A stretch of DNA of 64,000 nucleotides from Umbilicaria muhlenbergii (lineage: Eukaryota; Ascomycota; Lecanoromycetes; Umbilicariales; Umbilicariaceae): the NCBI GenBank assembly GCA_000611775.1, contig KK106982.1, forward strand, positions 2,405,343 to 2,469,342, in the 5' to 3' direction. Under the pieces are notes generated by a model. That model did not search any database. It was not told where the DNA came from and was given only the letters and a program-made list of their open reading frames with translations. Below, piece after piece: positions 32,432 to 44,103 of this stretch (position 1 is the stretch's first letter; each line of letters starts with the position of its first letter). The translations under genes and the position numbers were made by a program.

Positions 32432-33132
32432 CTATTCATCGTGCTTGCGTCTCTTCGCCCCTAGCACTACCCCTTCGTCTGGTCCGCTCTCGAGACCATC
32501 ACCATTGTGTACTTCCTTCGGCGACAACTTCCGAGTCCGCTTGTGTACTGTGCCATCGTTCTTCGCTGCGGATTCCTCAGCAGCATCCTCAGCTTGAACG
32601 GGCCCTGCTCCGTAACTTTGGATGTCGCTTGCCATGTCCGTTCTCTTCCGCTTTGATTGCCGCTTGTTGATTTCCTGTGTTACATGAGATTGATTTCAGG
32701 CTTACCTTCTAGCAATGATATCATAAGAGATGCCATACCGCTTTCCCGGTCATGTCGGTCTGTCTCCTCTGACGCCTCTCCAAGAATGCAGCCCAGATGT
32801 TATCTTTCGGTGGACTAGCCTCCAATTTCGTCACCACTGGCTCGGTTTCCTTCTGGATCGTACTTTTATCCTCCTTTATCAATGCTTTGACCTCGCTGTG
32901 CGTGATGCCTTTCGTCACCCCTACGAGCGACTCGTCCTCGTTATCGGTTTCCTCGCCTCCAAGAGTGCGCCCAGGGTCATAAACATCGTCTTCGAGATAA
33001 GCCTACTGAAGTGTTATTGAAGGTACTCCAAAAGGTTACATTGCTTACCTTCTTGAACCTCTGGCGTCCGCCTGTCGATGGTTTGGCCTTTATGACCTTG
33101 ACTTTGTAGTCATCGAGCGCTACAACCGCCAT
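32432..33132 (-). CDS. Unrecognised small charged, probably nuclear protein
   Basis: Three exons (33132-33049, 33002-32739, 32674-32432) give 196 aa. I do not recognise the family. It starts MAVVALDDYKVKVIKAKPST, then a basic GGRQRFKK, then acidic YLEDDVYDPGRTLGGEETDN. A charged helix follows (KGITHSEVKALIKEDKSTIQ), then DNIWAAFLERRQRRQTDM, EINKRQSKRKRTDMASD (nuclear-localisation-like) and a tail ending GAKRRKHDE. There is no signal peptide or membrane segment. Frame continuity over all three exons and balanced codon use argue that it is real. Intron 2 (32675-32738) contains a second internal AG..GTAAGC pair around one AAG triplet, so a 3-nt exon or alternative splice is possible. Confidence 0.72.
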
Positions 33133-33622
33133 TGTCAGATTCGTGCTCAGTTTGCAAGAGACTTGAAATGATGGAAGTGTGTTGGCGGTGAGGGGACGAA
33201 GGCGAGAGAAGTCAAAGGCTTAACGGTGGAAGAGAGATTCACGTGTGGATCAAAAGCAGCCTTGAGATGATCAAGGAGTCAGAAATATCGACGTGCGTAC
33301 TATCAGAATAGTCACAGTCCTCCCATGTCGGAGCTCCTCTAACGTTTTGATGGCTAAAATAGAGGTTGAAGAGCATTGGGTGGGCGGGTAGTAGAGGTAG
33401 AAGTCGTCAAGTTACCATCAGCGTTCTTGGTCGTACTTGATAATAGAGTGCTTTTCATTGTTGATTTCCTGCTGAGGATCCTCTAGACCACTATGCTTGA
33501 CGTTGCCACTCGACTTGGTTATACCACTGTTGATAAGCATGGTTCAGAAGCATTCGGACTATATACAATTTCTATTCGAACGTCTAATGAGAGCACAGAC
33601 CCAAACGTACCCCGAAGCAAGC
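33133..33622. other. Intergenic, no gene supported
   Basis: 0.49 kb between minus-strand genes. Plus-strand frames at 33493-33874 overlap the 3' end of the next gene in antisense and look spurious. Confidence 0.45.
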
Positions 33623-35170
33623 TTAAGCAGTCCCTGTCTCGTCCGTCATCGAAGCGCACAGTTCATCCGGTCTATGCCTACGTTCCCATGTCCCGTCTGG
33701 ACTGGACATTCTTGCGTCGTGTCGATCGGTGCTCATATCATCCGAGAATGCGTAGAACCCACCCGCAAAAGATGTGCCAGAATCAGTAGGTCTTTCTTGA
33801 TGGGCTGCGTGGAAGCCCTTGGGCAGGGTTTCGCTTTGCTCGAGAGAGCCAATCTCACTATACGTAAGACCTGAAGGCGAAGGAGATCGGCCAAAAAGGC
33901 TATGACTATCAATACTTTGACGTGGTCCTCTAACGCTGCTAGATCGAAAAGTTCCTATCAAAGACGGGGCATATGCCGGGCTCGTAGACGGCCGTCGGAA
34001 GTCGCGGGATAATCGTGATATTCCAGCAGACGACTCCCACCCGGATCTGGTCTGGGAAGCGATTGATGGCATGGAATATTCTCTGCTCGGTGGTCTTCTC
34101 CTAGGACTGAATCTTCCGCCGACCGTTGCGTTTGTAGAACTTGTTGAGGGGGTTCGATATCGTGGCCTCAGGGTCTCTGCGCTAGCACTGCTATATCGTC
34201 GCGTGTCATTACCAGCGCCTGCAGAATAGACGAAATGTCAGATGGCTTTCTATTGACTGCTGAATCACTAAGACTCTCCGCAGGTACCCTCTGCGGTACC
34301 GTCTACAGTCTCCGCTTCAGGAGGAGGAGGGTGTGGACGAGGATGAGGAAGGGCATTACTAGGACGCGAGTGATGACTGCGGGTTGAAGACGCTCTTTCA
34401 TCCTCGCTTGGCTGCCGAGGACCTTTGGACATCATGGAATTTCTGCCCGTTCCTCCAAACTCTGGATTTTGCGATGGCTTTTTCCTCCTTAAAGGTCCTC
34501 GGCGCTGAGGTTTTGGTTGTCTTGGGGAAGAAGAAGCAAATTCATCGGAATAAGAAGAAAAAGATGAAGCAGATAAAGCAGATAGAGGTCTTGTCTGTTG
34601 ATGCTTACGAGATTTTGGGTAACGTGGGGTAGTAAAAGGGGGATGGTACCCTCGAGTTCCAATATTTCCTGGAGCTGAGTATCCTCCATTATCTTCAACA
34701 TATCCTGCGTATGTGACATCTTCCTCGCTCGACTCCGAAGAGGATGGCATGCGAAGAGGGGGATTCGGTTTTGGTGAGCAGCGTGAACCATCGCTTCCGG
34801 AGTCGGCACTACCAGCGGACATGCTGCCCTCAGTCCTGCCTCTGAAGTTGTTTTCTCTTGAACGCCGATGGTGACCCGGCCATACCCTGTCCTCAGCTTG
34901 TGCCCGATCGCGCTCAAGTTGAATGAGCCTCCTCATATACAGCCAGTAGATCACGAACAACGCAAAGGCTACGAAAACGACTCCGAACACTACCGTGAGA
35001 GCGATTATGGTGTTGATGGAAGCTCTATCGACCGCGGGTTGGGGCTGTGAGGCGGCGACTAGAGACGACGAATCCGCTGGAGGAAGAGCATTGGGCGAGG
35101 AGGCACCGGCAGGTTCGAACGCGGTTTGACGACGGTTCAATTTATCAGACGTGGCAACGAGTGGAGGCAT
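33623..35170 (-). CDS. Single-pass membrane protein, Ser/Pro-rich cytoplasmic tail (unknown)
   Basis: Two exons (35170-34288, 34218-33623) encode 492 aa. It starts MPPLVATSDKLNRRQTAFEP, then a short Ser/Ala/Pro-rich N-terminal part without a cleavable signal peptide. One strong membrane helix lies at about residues 54-78 (IIALTVVFGVVFVAFALFVI, YWLYMRRL). Basic residues follow it, so the long C-terminus is predicted cytoplasmic. The tail is rich in Ser, Arg and Pro with repeated SSSESSEEDV, RRGPLRRKK and RPSTSPAYAPS-type segments, giving many candidate phosphorylation sites. No catalytic domain is seen. It is followed on the same strand by two further single-pass membrane genes. It could be a cell-wall sensor-like protein, but it lacks a WSC or Mid2 ectodomain that I can recognise. 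Confidence 0.72.
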
Positions 35171-36063
35171 GCTGCTCTATAAGGTATAGGTCTTCGCTGG
35201 TTATGTGGTCTCTGGTGACAATGGATTTGATGTACCTCTGCTAATGCGATTCTTGTGGAGAACTCCTTCAGTGTCTCATGAGAGGAACATCTATTGAGCG
35301 GGCTGGTAGACGCAGCGCGCGCATTCAGAAGTGCCCAGGTGGCGCACTCTGCCAACACATGTTCAACGTTGAGGGACTCTATCCGTGTTTGCGGTCACAG
35401 AACGTATCCCAAGCCCCAATCATACCATTTCGGGCAAGTTGTTGCAGCAGTCATTGTGACCCCAGACATACCAAGCGCCGTTAAATACAGTCACGCAGCA
35501 TAGCCTGAGCAGATAGAACCCTGTTAAGCGCAAGTCGCCATACCTGGCAGATGCAGCTTACCCGAGCAGTCGGTGTCCCCAATTATCCGTAAGTTCAAGT
35601 ATTGACTCCCAGAAGCAGGCTGGAGCTCACCCTCTACACCGCGCTATGTACGAGTACAAAGCTGCAAATGTACATGCTAGACGTTCGCTAGTAGTCCAGC
35701 TCCGCTAGTGCCCAACATGCCGCACATCTGGTGATACTCTGCGGGAAGCCGTTTGGGCCATCTTAAAGAAACCCAATCTTCTGACGTCGGCTGATCAATG
35801 ACATTGTCTACACAAACATGCGTCTACCCGACTCGGTACCTTATACATCGTACCACGTCGAATCTAGTCATCTCGTCCCGCACGGATTCTTGCAGAAGCT
35901 AGTCGTCTATTGCCCCACGGAGGCGGAGGGCAGAGATTTTCCTACGTCGTCGTCGAGTTCGGCTCAGCACAAGCACCTCATACAATTGAATTGATGCAGT
36001 TGATGTCACATGTACTTCACTTACCGTGGAATCCCCAGTATCACTCACGATCCTTTATTCTTT
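35171..36063. other. Intergenic, no gene supported
   Basis: 0.89 kb upstream of the first membrane-protein gene. No RNA gene or repeat was recognised. Short open frames carry no features. Confidence 0.5.
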
Positions 36064-36972
36064 TCAGTGTCTGGCTCTATCCGCTCTCCTAGCTTCCGAT
36101 CGAATCGACCGTACAGGCGGCGGGGGTCCAGGGCCCGGATGAACGCGCCGTGGCTCCGTCCTTGGAAGATATTGCTGATTTGGCGGTAGAAAAGGCCTCT
36201 GTCCCACCGGCGCTCGTTGCATGATATCATCTCCCTGGAGCGCCCCAGCCATCTGATGGTGACCTCCAACCCCTTGCCTTCCCAGCGCATGATGATCCCT
36301 GCCACCCGCTATTCTATCCTCACTCCTCCTCGGCGGTGGTCCACTTTCCAGATTCTCCTGCACAGAGCTCATAGCCGCCGGTCCCATTTCCACTCCAGCC
36401 AAGCGCTCTATCCCTCTCGGCCCTGTCTTCTTCTTCTTCTTCTTTTCCTTCTTCCGCGTTCGACTCTTCGCTCTTCCTCCATCTCCTCCTGGGCCCGTCT
36501 CCATATCTTTCTCTATCTTCTTCCTCTTCCTCCGCACACGGCATAAATAGAAAAACACCCCTATCAGCCCCAGCACCGAAAACACAATCGCGGCAATCAC
36601 GCCTCCTCTCTGCGCCGGCGTCCAGTTCCTCCACGCACTGCTCCCCGGCACGAGCGTTATCTTATCCCCATTCGGTGAAGTCGGTGAGGCCGGTGCTGAT
36701 TGTACGATTGTTGCGGTGGTGAGGATTTGGCCGGAGGGATCGACGATGATGCCGTCGACTTGAGTGAGGACGAGGATGGGAAGGCCGCCGGGGTATTGTT
36801 TGGAGAAGGGGGAGGTGGGCGAGGGAAAGGTGGTGTATTGGAGGGAAGGAGGCGTGCCTAGGGTTGGGAAGGCGAAGAAGACGACCTGGCCGATTGTGGC
36901 GGTGGTGGTTGTTGTGAAGGTGGTTGTTCGGGTAGCGCCCCATAGTGTCGGGTCAGGGTAAACAGTAGTCAT
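36064..36972 (-). CDS. Single-pass membrane protein, Thr-rich ectodomain (unknown)
   Basis: Single exon, 302 aa from ATG 36972: MTTVYPDPTLWGATRTTTFT and a threonine-rich start, then a hydrophilic segment with ILVLTQVDGIIVDPSGQILT. One membrane helix at about residues 122-145 (RGGVIAAIVFSVLGLIGVFF, YLCRV) is followed by RRKRKK, so the C-terminus is predicted inside. The tail contains a run of six lysines after RTRKKEK, then Pro/Arg/Gly-rich sequence. The layout (Thr/Ser-rich outside, one helix, basic then disordered inside) resembles fungal Mid2/SKG6-type membrane proteins, but there is no clear signal peptide and I cannot assign it. It sits between two other single-pass genes on the same strand. 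Confidence 0.68.
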   Translation of the reverse strand: MTTVYPDPTLWGATRTTTFTTTTTATIGQVVFFAFPTLGTPPSLQYTTFPSPTSPFSKQYPGGLPILVLTQVDGIIVDPSGQILTTATIVQSAPASPTSPNGDKITLVPGSSAWRNWTPAQRGGVIAAIVFSVLGLIGVFFYLCRVRRKRKKIEKDMETGPGGDGGRAKSRTRKKEKKKKKKTGPRGIERLAGVEMGPAAMSSVQENLESGPPPRRSEDRIAGGRDHHALGRQGVGGHHQMAGALQGDDIMQRAPVGQRPFLPPNQQYLPRTEPRRVHPGPGPPPPVRSIRSEARRADRARH

Positions 36973-37371
36973 TATTTTGGAGACGAAGTAGGTGGTCCGG
37001 AGAACAGTGATGCGAGTGTTTCATCTAGCTAATAGTATTGCTACAGCTAAACTGAAGTTGTCTATATTGGTCATGCGTTTTTCTTCAGGCTGTTTTTAGC
37101 GGATTGTTTGCGTGAATATTTGTCCAATCTGGAAGCCGCCTGATGAGTTGTTACGCAGAGATCATGCTTTGAGCAGTGAATGAGATGTGGCACAATCATT
37201 CACATAATGCAGATTGCTAACGTACTTTTAATTCAACTACCAGGCTCCCGTCAACAAGGCTACTGATGTAGCGTGCACAAACGAGACAAGCGAGCCCTAA
37301 GTGGCAAAAACGACAACGGCGACCCCCCAGCCAAACCTTCAACACCCCCTTGGGCCTTCTTCACCCCACCT
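36973..37371. other. Intergenic, no gene supported
   Basis: 0.4 kb, AT-rich in 37020-37240, consistent with a promoter for the minus-strand gene at 36064-36972. Confidence 0.45.
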
Positions 37372-37896
37372 TCACTCGAAATCTATGCCTAACCCCACAA
37401 GGGGGACTTCCCCCTCCTCCTCCTCCCACTCCTCCGCCGCCCCCTCCTCCTCCTCCCACTCCTCCTCCGGCCACCCCTCCTCCGCCCCCTCCTCCTCCGG
37501 CCACTCCTCCGCTGCATCGCCACCTGGCGGACCCCAGGCCTCTGCACCCTCCTCCACCTCCTCCACTCCCTCCGCCCACTCCGCCGCCGCACCCGCAACT
37601 GGCGCCCCCCCCGCCACCATCTGCTCCAGCATCACTCCCCCATCCGGATCCACGTCCGAAGCATCCGGCGAAGAGGCAATCGAGATCGAAAGCGCGACTC
37701 CAACACCGGGCGGACCTCCCGCAACGGGCGCAGCGCGCGCAGCCTCCGCCGCTCGTTCGATATCGAATGTTTGGTCCAGCGCCCGATGAACCCAGTTGCC
37801 GTACCAGTGCGCCCAGTATCTGCCGCCGAAGAAGGCGATGAACATCATGAGAGTCATCATTACCATGATGAGAACGATGACGTGGTTCTCTCTCAT
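37372..37896 (-). CDS. Small membrane-anchored protein with acidic Glu/Trp repeats (hypothetical)
   Basis: Single frame, 174 aa from ATG 37896. The N-terminus MRENHVIVLIMVMMTLMMFI continues AFFGGRYW and forms one membrane anchor. Next come WYGNWVHRALDQTFDIERAA, an Ala/Pro/Gly-rich linker, and a tail of repeated EEW/EEEGAEE units ending VPLVGLGIDFE. The tail DNA is a long purine tract on the minus strand, so two plus-strand frames are also open here but are merely Ser/Pro homopolymers. The membrane segment and non-repetitive first 60 residues favour the minus-strand gene. An upstream exon is possible. Function unknown. Confidence 0.5.
   Translation of the reverse strand: MRENHVIVLIMVMMTLMMFIAFFGGRYWAHWYGNWVHRALDQTFDIERAAEAARAAPVAGGPPGVGVALSISIASSPDASDVDPDGGVMLEQMVAGGAPVAGAAAEWAEGVEEVEEGAEAWGPPGGDAAEEWPEEEGAEEGWPEEEWEEEEGAAEEWEEEEGEVPLVGLGIDFE
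37396..37510. repeat. Polypyrimidine/polypurine tract (TCC/CCT-rich)
   Basis: Almost uninterrupted C/T on the plus strand with mirror-like TCCTCC units. It encodes the Glu-rich repeat on the minus strand. Confidence 0.85.
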
Positions 37897-38403
37897 TTTG
37901 GCGGTGGTGTTGGAGCTTAGGGGAGTGGTTCTGTTGGAAGTCTGGTAGAGGAGTTAGTGCTTGTGTGTCATGACATAAAGGGAGGGACCTACTGTTGACG
38001 TTGCTGGAGGGGGTGTGAAAGAGTATCTCAAGCCCGACTGCACAAAGGGTTTCTGTAGCGGTTCTTGATGTTTAGTTAATGTACATCATGTGTCGGTATC
38101 CATGACTTACTATCACTAAAGCTTCGAGCAGTGTATTTGTCGGTGTAAGCCGAAACGCAGAATCACGTGTCTAGGGCTGTGGTAAGCACGGGAAGAATGC
38201 AAAGACGTGGAGTAACATAGGGATACCAATATTCAATGTTTGAGAGTACAGGCAGAGTTGTGTTATGATAAGAAGGGGAATGAGGACTTTGCGGATGTTG
38301 ATGAAATCGATGTTGGGATTTCTATGTTTGCGTACGTGATTTTGCGTACATGCCCTAGTACGTTGTCCAAATCGTCGCGGCGACCAGCTCATAACAGAGC
38401 TAT
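37897..38403. other. Intergenic, no gene supported
   Basis: 0.5 kb between the small membrane-protein start and the TRM732-like 3' end. It might hold 5' untranslated exons; none could be proven. Confidence 0.4.
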
Positions 38404-41400
38404 TCACACCTGATCTTGTAATCCTCGCTGCAAAAGATCTTCAATACACCGCATCCATAAGCCGTGTAGACAATTCTTCTCTCCCGCGCTATGCAGAGCT
38501 CCCAATGCTACCCGAATCTCTCTTTCCAAGACAGTGGCAACACCCAAGCTGGTCCAATGGAGTACTACTCCTGCAGCATAGATGACTCGAGCACCCATCG
38601 TGAAAACCTCTGGCTTTGTGGTCCAGCCAAGTGGACCATCTACCTCTGCTTCTGCCATCTCAGTCAGGGCTGCAAGTCCTTGCATTGTCCAAACCTCGAG
38701 CTCATGAGCCGAATCACGGTCGATGGATGAAGGCAATAACTTGGTATTGATTGTAGCCCAGTGGTAGGCTTCTTGCACTTCATCAAGGTATAGATTCTGC
38801 TTCTCCTCGATGAACAGAGCCGTATCTTCTCTTTTTGCTTCACGAAGGCTAACACGTATGTTGGGCAAGTTTATATGTCGCATTCCCACCTTGCTGTGGG
38901 CAGCCCAAGCACTGGTGGTATTCTCCATGCTCCGTGACCGCACAGAAGGCCTGAGATCTGCCCTTACTCCAGTAAGACGTCCAATAGCTTCATAGCAGAG
39001 AGCAGTCGAGTTGTTATAGCGTGCAATGAAGAAATCGGATAACCGAGACCTGGCAGCAAGTGGACTCAGAGACAATGTGGCTGATCCAGTCACATTAGAT
39101 GGCTCTGGCTCTAATAGTATCCAAGACACTATTGATGCTCCTTTCTCACGGATCTCGGTATCATCATCGTTTAGCGTATCATATAGTACGAGATATATTC
39201 CTAGGAATTCCGCTCTTGTATCTGCTCGACTGCCGCCCGGCCGTAGTGCACTCTGGAATCCTTGTAGCGAAGCTGCCGCCGCAAGTCGAATGTGTGGCTC
39301 CTGGGGTCATAGTTAGTTCACACGACTCCTGGAGTGATGGAGTTACTTACATTACACTCGTTCATAGCTAGCCTAAGCATTCTAGACCACGTCTCCAATG
39401 GGCTTACGCCGCACCCTGTGCCACCATACGGGTCCTCAATCGAGTTGAAGTTGGTCCGAGTCAATCTGGATAGAACTGCTCCCTGCAGTCGAAGTTCTCC
39501 GTCGGCCAACTGAGGGCTAGAGTGCAAAAACATTCGACTCCGGTCGCAGAAAGACTCCGGCCTCATGACGAAGCGTGGCATGGATGTGTCTTCAGTAGAA
39601 GCATGTCCCGAGTAATGTGATGAGAGTATACTGCCCAATTTGCTCATTGCAACTGCTTTAACATCTTGCATGGAGACTTCGCTGACAACGGAGAGGAGAA
39701 ACGAGATACCAATCTGCACCGCGTCTATCTCTTGCGCTCTCCACTGGTAGATTACGTTCTCGAAATCGGTCACCAATGCATGCAAGACATCAGGGTCGCC
39801 TTCTGCGAGCTCTCGAACGAGGCCAGCGATGGCGGCCGAGTTCTCACCATGCACAGACCCAACAATGTCGAGGCGATGATGGGCCGCGAGTATGTTATAA
39901 CGAGATATACTCCGACTCAGGAGTTTATCATGCCCCGCATTCGGTGACCCAATGCATCTTGGATCTTTCTGCCAAACTTCAGATTCGAGGCCGAGAAGCT
40001 TGCGCTTGTCGTTTGGATCGACTATACTACTTGTCAGTGGGATTCCAATGCAGAAAATGGATGAGTTCCCATACTTTTCGTGGCTAATGTCTGCGACCGG
40101 AGAAGGTCCCCGATGACATCCATGTACGCCGTAATGGTGAAAGGGCACCGGTTTTGGACGGCAACAGGTCTGAAGAGTCTCAGAAGTGATTGAATGATGC
40201 CGTTTGGAATCACTGGTTGTTGTCAGACACCAGCCTACCAAAAGCCACGTAGATACATACCGTCCACAGTGTCTGAGACCACCAAATTAAAATCTCGTAC
40301 ACAAAGCAATCTTCCGTGCAGACTATTCTGAGTTGGGTATGGCTCCTGGAGCAGTTCTATTACTTCTTCCTGAAATTTTGATGCATCTATTATAATGCTG
40401 ATGGTCTTTGCGGTCTTCTTTCGGATGTGCCAAACAGTACTTCCAAGATGCCATAGAAGTAGTGATTTGATTCTTGGACGGTGTCGTAGAGGCATACCGG
40501 CCCGTTGTATAATTTCCAAAGCTGGGAATACTTTCTGAGCCTGGGGTATGTCCAGCGTTGAACCGTTCTCATGGGCCGGTCCTCTTGTGTTTTCGATGAG
40601 TTGGGTGTTGGGTTGCAAGAGCTTGACTATCAGATCTGGTAGATTCGGGAACTTGTCATACAACAGATTGGTAGTGTCGTGACTAGCAGCGGGCATTGTA
40701 GAGCTACTTGCTTCGTTCTTACCAAGTAATCGGTTGAGCAACGCTTTTAGCAACATCAGACCGCAATTTTGAATTGCCCATCTGTCATCTTGGTCAGTCA
40801 AATATCTTGACCAGAATTTGAATAACGCACACGTCACTTTCTAGGCACCCGGCGGCGATCTCCAGGGTGTCTGCAATGTATGGCTCTGTACATGGACCGA
40901 GTTGCGTGCTCGTAAAAATATCTTTGAGACAATTCATTGCATGAACTTGAGGTAGTTGGATGACTTCGTCGTTGGGTATTGCCTCGACTGGTGCATCTGA
41001 TATCGCTTGCAGGTCAAGCATTACGTTCTCAAGAAAGCAACTCGATGGATGCGCGACTAGAATGCCAGTGATCATGGCTGGGATCCCAGCAGATCGCCTT
41101 GTGAGTGCAGTTGCTTTCTCGTGGATGCACGACAGAGCATCCTGAGCACTCTCAGTGTTGGTCTTGAAAACGAAATTGGAATGACTCACCTGATACCAGT
41201 CTTGAGGAAGGCTGGCGATCTGAAAGTCGTCGATCTTGATACACCTCGTACAACAAGCAGCAAAGGTCTGCGAGACGGCCGAGAAAGCTCCTCGGTGGCG
41301 GAGCTCCGCCAGCTGCGTGAAGGCTAATCCTCCAATTGCCAGAAGATCATGGTATTGTAAGCCTAATGCGGGATCAGAGGGCCCGTAGGTTTCGTTTGTG

Positions 41401-44103
41401 ATAATGGCATGCTGTAAAGCGCTATGTATTCACTTATTTAGAGTATGACTTTGACTACAGGGACCCAACGCACCTTGCTTCCTTCAGAGCACGCCATGAG
41501 AACGAGAGGGTGTCCTTCACCCCTATATCTAGATCGTCTTCTTCAAACTCTTCTCCAGTATGTCCTTCTGGAGAGTCCACACACAAGACCCATTTCACTG
41601 CTTGCCAAACCTCTGTACAATAAAGTGAAATTGAATCGTGAATCCTCCTCCACCTAGAGTACCGAACATCACTGCCGTCAGTCAATGACTTGAAGAAGTA
41701 AGGTTGGTTGACAATATATCTGTCCAAAGTCAGCCGACGAGGCTCTCCCGCGCGTGTCGAGAACGCACCTGAGTGCTATGAGGTGCCCATGAAGCGGCGC
41801 TTTGAAAACGGCCATACGTAAATTCTCTTTTGCAATCTTGATGCCGGCCTCAAGATCAGACAACAAATAATCTACCAGATCCACTCTGCTTTCCAAAACA
41901 TCATTCAGTTTTTCGTGATCAACAGTTCTAAGATAGAGCAGATCATAAATCCTCCCTGCTCCGTCGGCGTGATCTGCGCGACCGGCACGAAGCATCACGT
42001 CCTGGGCGCGGCGATAAACTTCTGTCAGGTTGAAGTGGGCATCACCCCGAGGCTGACTTAGATCTCCATTGGAACCTTGGGTTGGCGGACCGTTAGATTT
42101 CGAGTTATGACATGAAAAAGCTGAATCCAGGACTCCCAGTTTCAGTATCAAGACAGCCATATTGCGGACATCATCAAATGGATTCATAAGAAGGTCGAGG
42201 AGTAGCCGTAAAATCCGGTTGTTGAAACAATCCGAGTCTACTTCCCGCACGAATTCCCCATTGGCTTCCTTGGTGGAATGCTGCATGCGCGCGTACGTGT
42301 GCAAACCCATTCGAAGAAGTAGGTGCAAAAGCTTCAATGCAGTAATATGTCGCGGGTATGAAGCCGTAGGAAGCAGTTCGCCACTGAGGAACATGGTGTA
42401 CCACCTGAGAAAGCGCACATTGCAGTTGACGAGGGCATAGGACAGATTTCTGTCATCTGAAAATTCTTCCACTGGCTTGACGGAGGTCCTCGAAGCTTCG
42501 GCGGACAGGACACTCTGAGAAACAAGTCGGCTCCTAGACGTTTGAGTCAATCCCCCTTTCAGTCTGGTGAGGAGCTTTTTCATGATACTGATAAACTCAT
42601 TTCTAGACTTTGCATCTGCTTCTGCATGAAACTGGGGGAGACATTCTCGTAGGGGAGACAAAATGTTATTAGGGATGAGCTCTGTAGTAGACTTCGAGCT
42701 GCTAGCAAAGTTAAGCGCTGCCAGTCTTATATTAGGCGACGCATGTAGAAGCAAAACTTCAACGGAGGCTCCGTAAAGTGCGGAGAAATCCGACTTTGGT
42801 GCTGTAGGGCCGTCTGCATTTGCCATCTGTAAGCGCTATTGCATCTGCATGGCCGTAACATGGTTTTCCATGAAGAGATACGCACAGTCATAAGGCAACA
42901 GACCCAAGTCTTCCCTAGCCTTCAAAGCCATCAGAAAGACCTGGATATCCACCACATCTAAACGACTGGTAAAACCACATTGCAGATCAGCAAGGGGAAG
43001 AAGTTTCAAGAATTCAGCGCTCGTGGGACTACCCAGTCTTAGTAGATCCGGGAGGAGATGATGCACAAAAGGCTCGATAAGATCGGGATGCTGTTTCATG
43101 AAGCCATAGATAGGTCTTATCCAGACATCAGGCCTATTGCAATCTTGGTCTTCTTCCAAGACTGTACGCTGCAAGGACATGAGGAGAGAACAAACAAGGC
43201 GGCCTGCCACAGGCGCCAGATCCGTATTGATTCGGACACAGTCGAGCACACTCCATAGAAAGCCCTGTATGGCACTTGTCCAAGAAGACAGTCGAGGTGA
43301 GTTTGGATTTATACTTTGTGAACCGTAAGATGAAAATGAAGCATCAGGTAGAACTTGACACTCCCCCGAGTGTGAGGTAGAAGCCGCTGCACCAAAGGCG
43401 TATTCAGGAGCATTCTCCGCAGAGCGAACTTGGATAATTCCGTGAAGGAAGTCAGGCATATCAACGATTTGCTTGCTTATAAAGTGCTCTAGAGCTTGCA
43501 TAGCAGGTCTAACATATGAAAAATGAGCTTGTCCAAGGATGATGATGGTGAGCAACTTTCCAATAGCAGCGTCCCTAATGGAACGAACGGCATTGGAATC
43601 CGAATTCCTGGAGAGGACCTTGACAAGTGTGATCAATACTTGCCGCATTGGCTTGGGCCTGGCATCTTCGGATCTCTCGATGTAGACGTCCAAGATCCGA
43701 TTCCATGAGGAAGCAGAAAAGCATAGGGTCCGAAGCTCAAGGTTCAAGGACGCAGTACCATGCTCGAGGAAACCACAGAGGGCGTTGCAGGCAGACGCCC
43801 TATGAGTGGCAGACAGACGAGCACACTTTGCCGTGCATATTAACGCTTGTAGGAGTGACTTAAACTGTCTGCCGTTGCGTTAGCCCTGCGCCTATAATAT
43901 AGGGACAAAGCATACCTCGAGGCATCCTCAGAATTGTCTTCTTCAGCCTGGAAGATCAAAGTTCCAAAGTTTCTGCTAATCTTGAGTAAAACATCTTCTG
44001 GTAGATTTTCTCCTGCACTCTTATCGTTTATTAAGAGCGGAATATTGAGTCCATTTTTGCTGTGGTTGAAACCTAAGGGTTCTGCTGTTTTGTTGGACTC
44101 CAT
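38404..44103 (-). CDS. TRM732: THADA/TRM732-like protein (DUF2428)
   Basis: Large helical-repeat partner of the Trm7/FTSJ1 methyltransferase, directing 2'-O-methylation at tRNA position 32. At least eight exons span 5.7 kb. Resolved edges: 44103-43916, 43868-42886, 42813-41769, 41719-41474, 41421-41190. Further coding blocks lie at about 41146-40850, 40790-40260, 40230-39360 and 39300-38404. It starts MESNKTAEPLGFNHSKNG. Diagnostic DUF2428 segments: CTEVWQAVKWVLCVDSPEGH, LAFTQLAELRHRGAFSAVSQ, TRRSAGIPAMITGIL, HAMNCLKDIFTSTQLG and SDVWAIQNCGLMLLKALLNR. Length is roughly 1600 aa. The small junctions after 41190 were not all fixed. It is divergent from TIM23 with 328 nt between ATGs. Confidence 0.85.

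Noticed and set aside
37301-37841. Two plus-strand frames of about 160 codons (Ser/Pro-rich)
   Set aside because: Homopolymeric translations of the CCT/TCC tract; the minus-strand frame has a membrane helix and a non-repetitive N-terminus.
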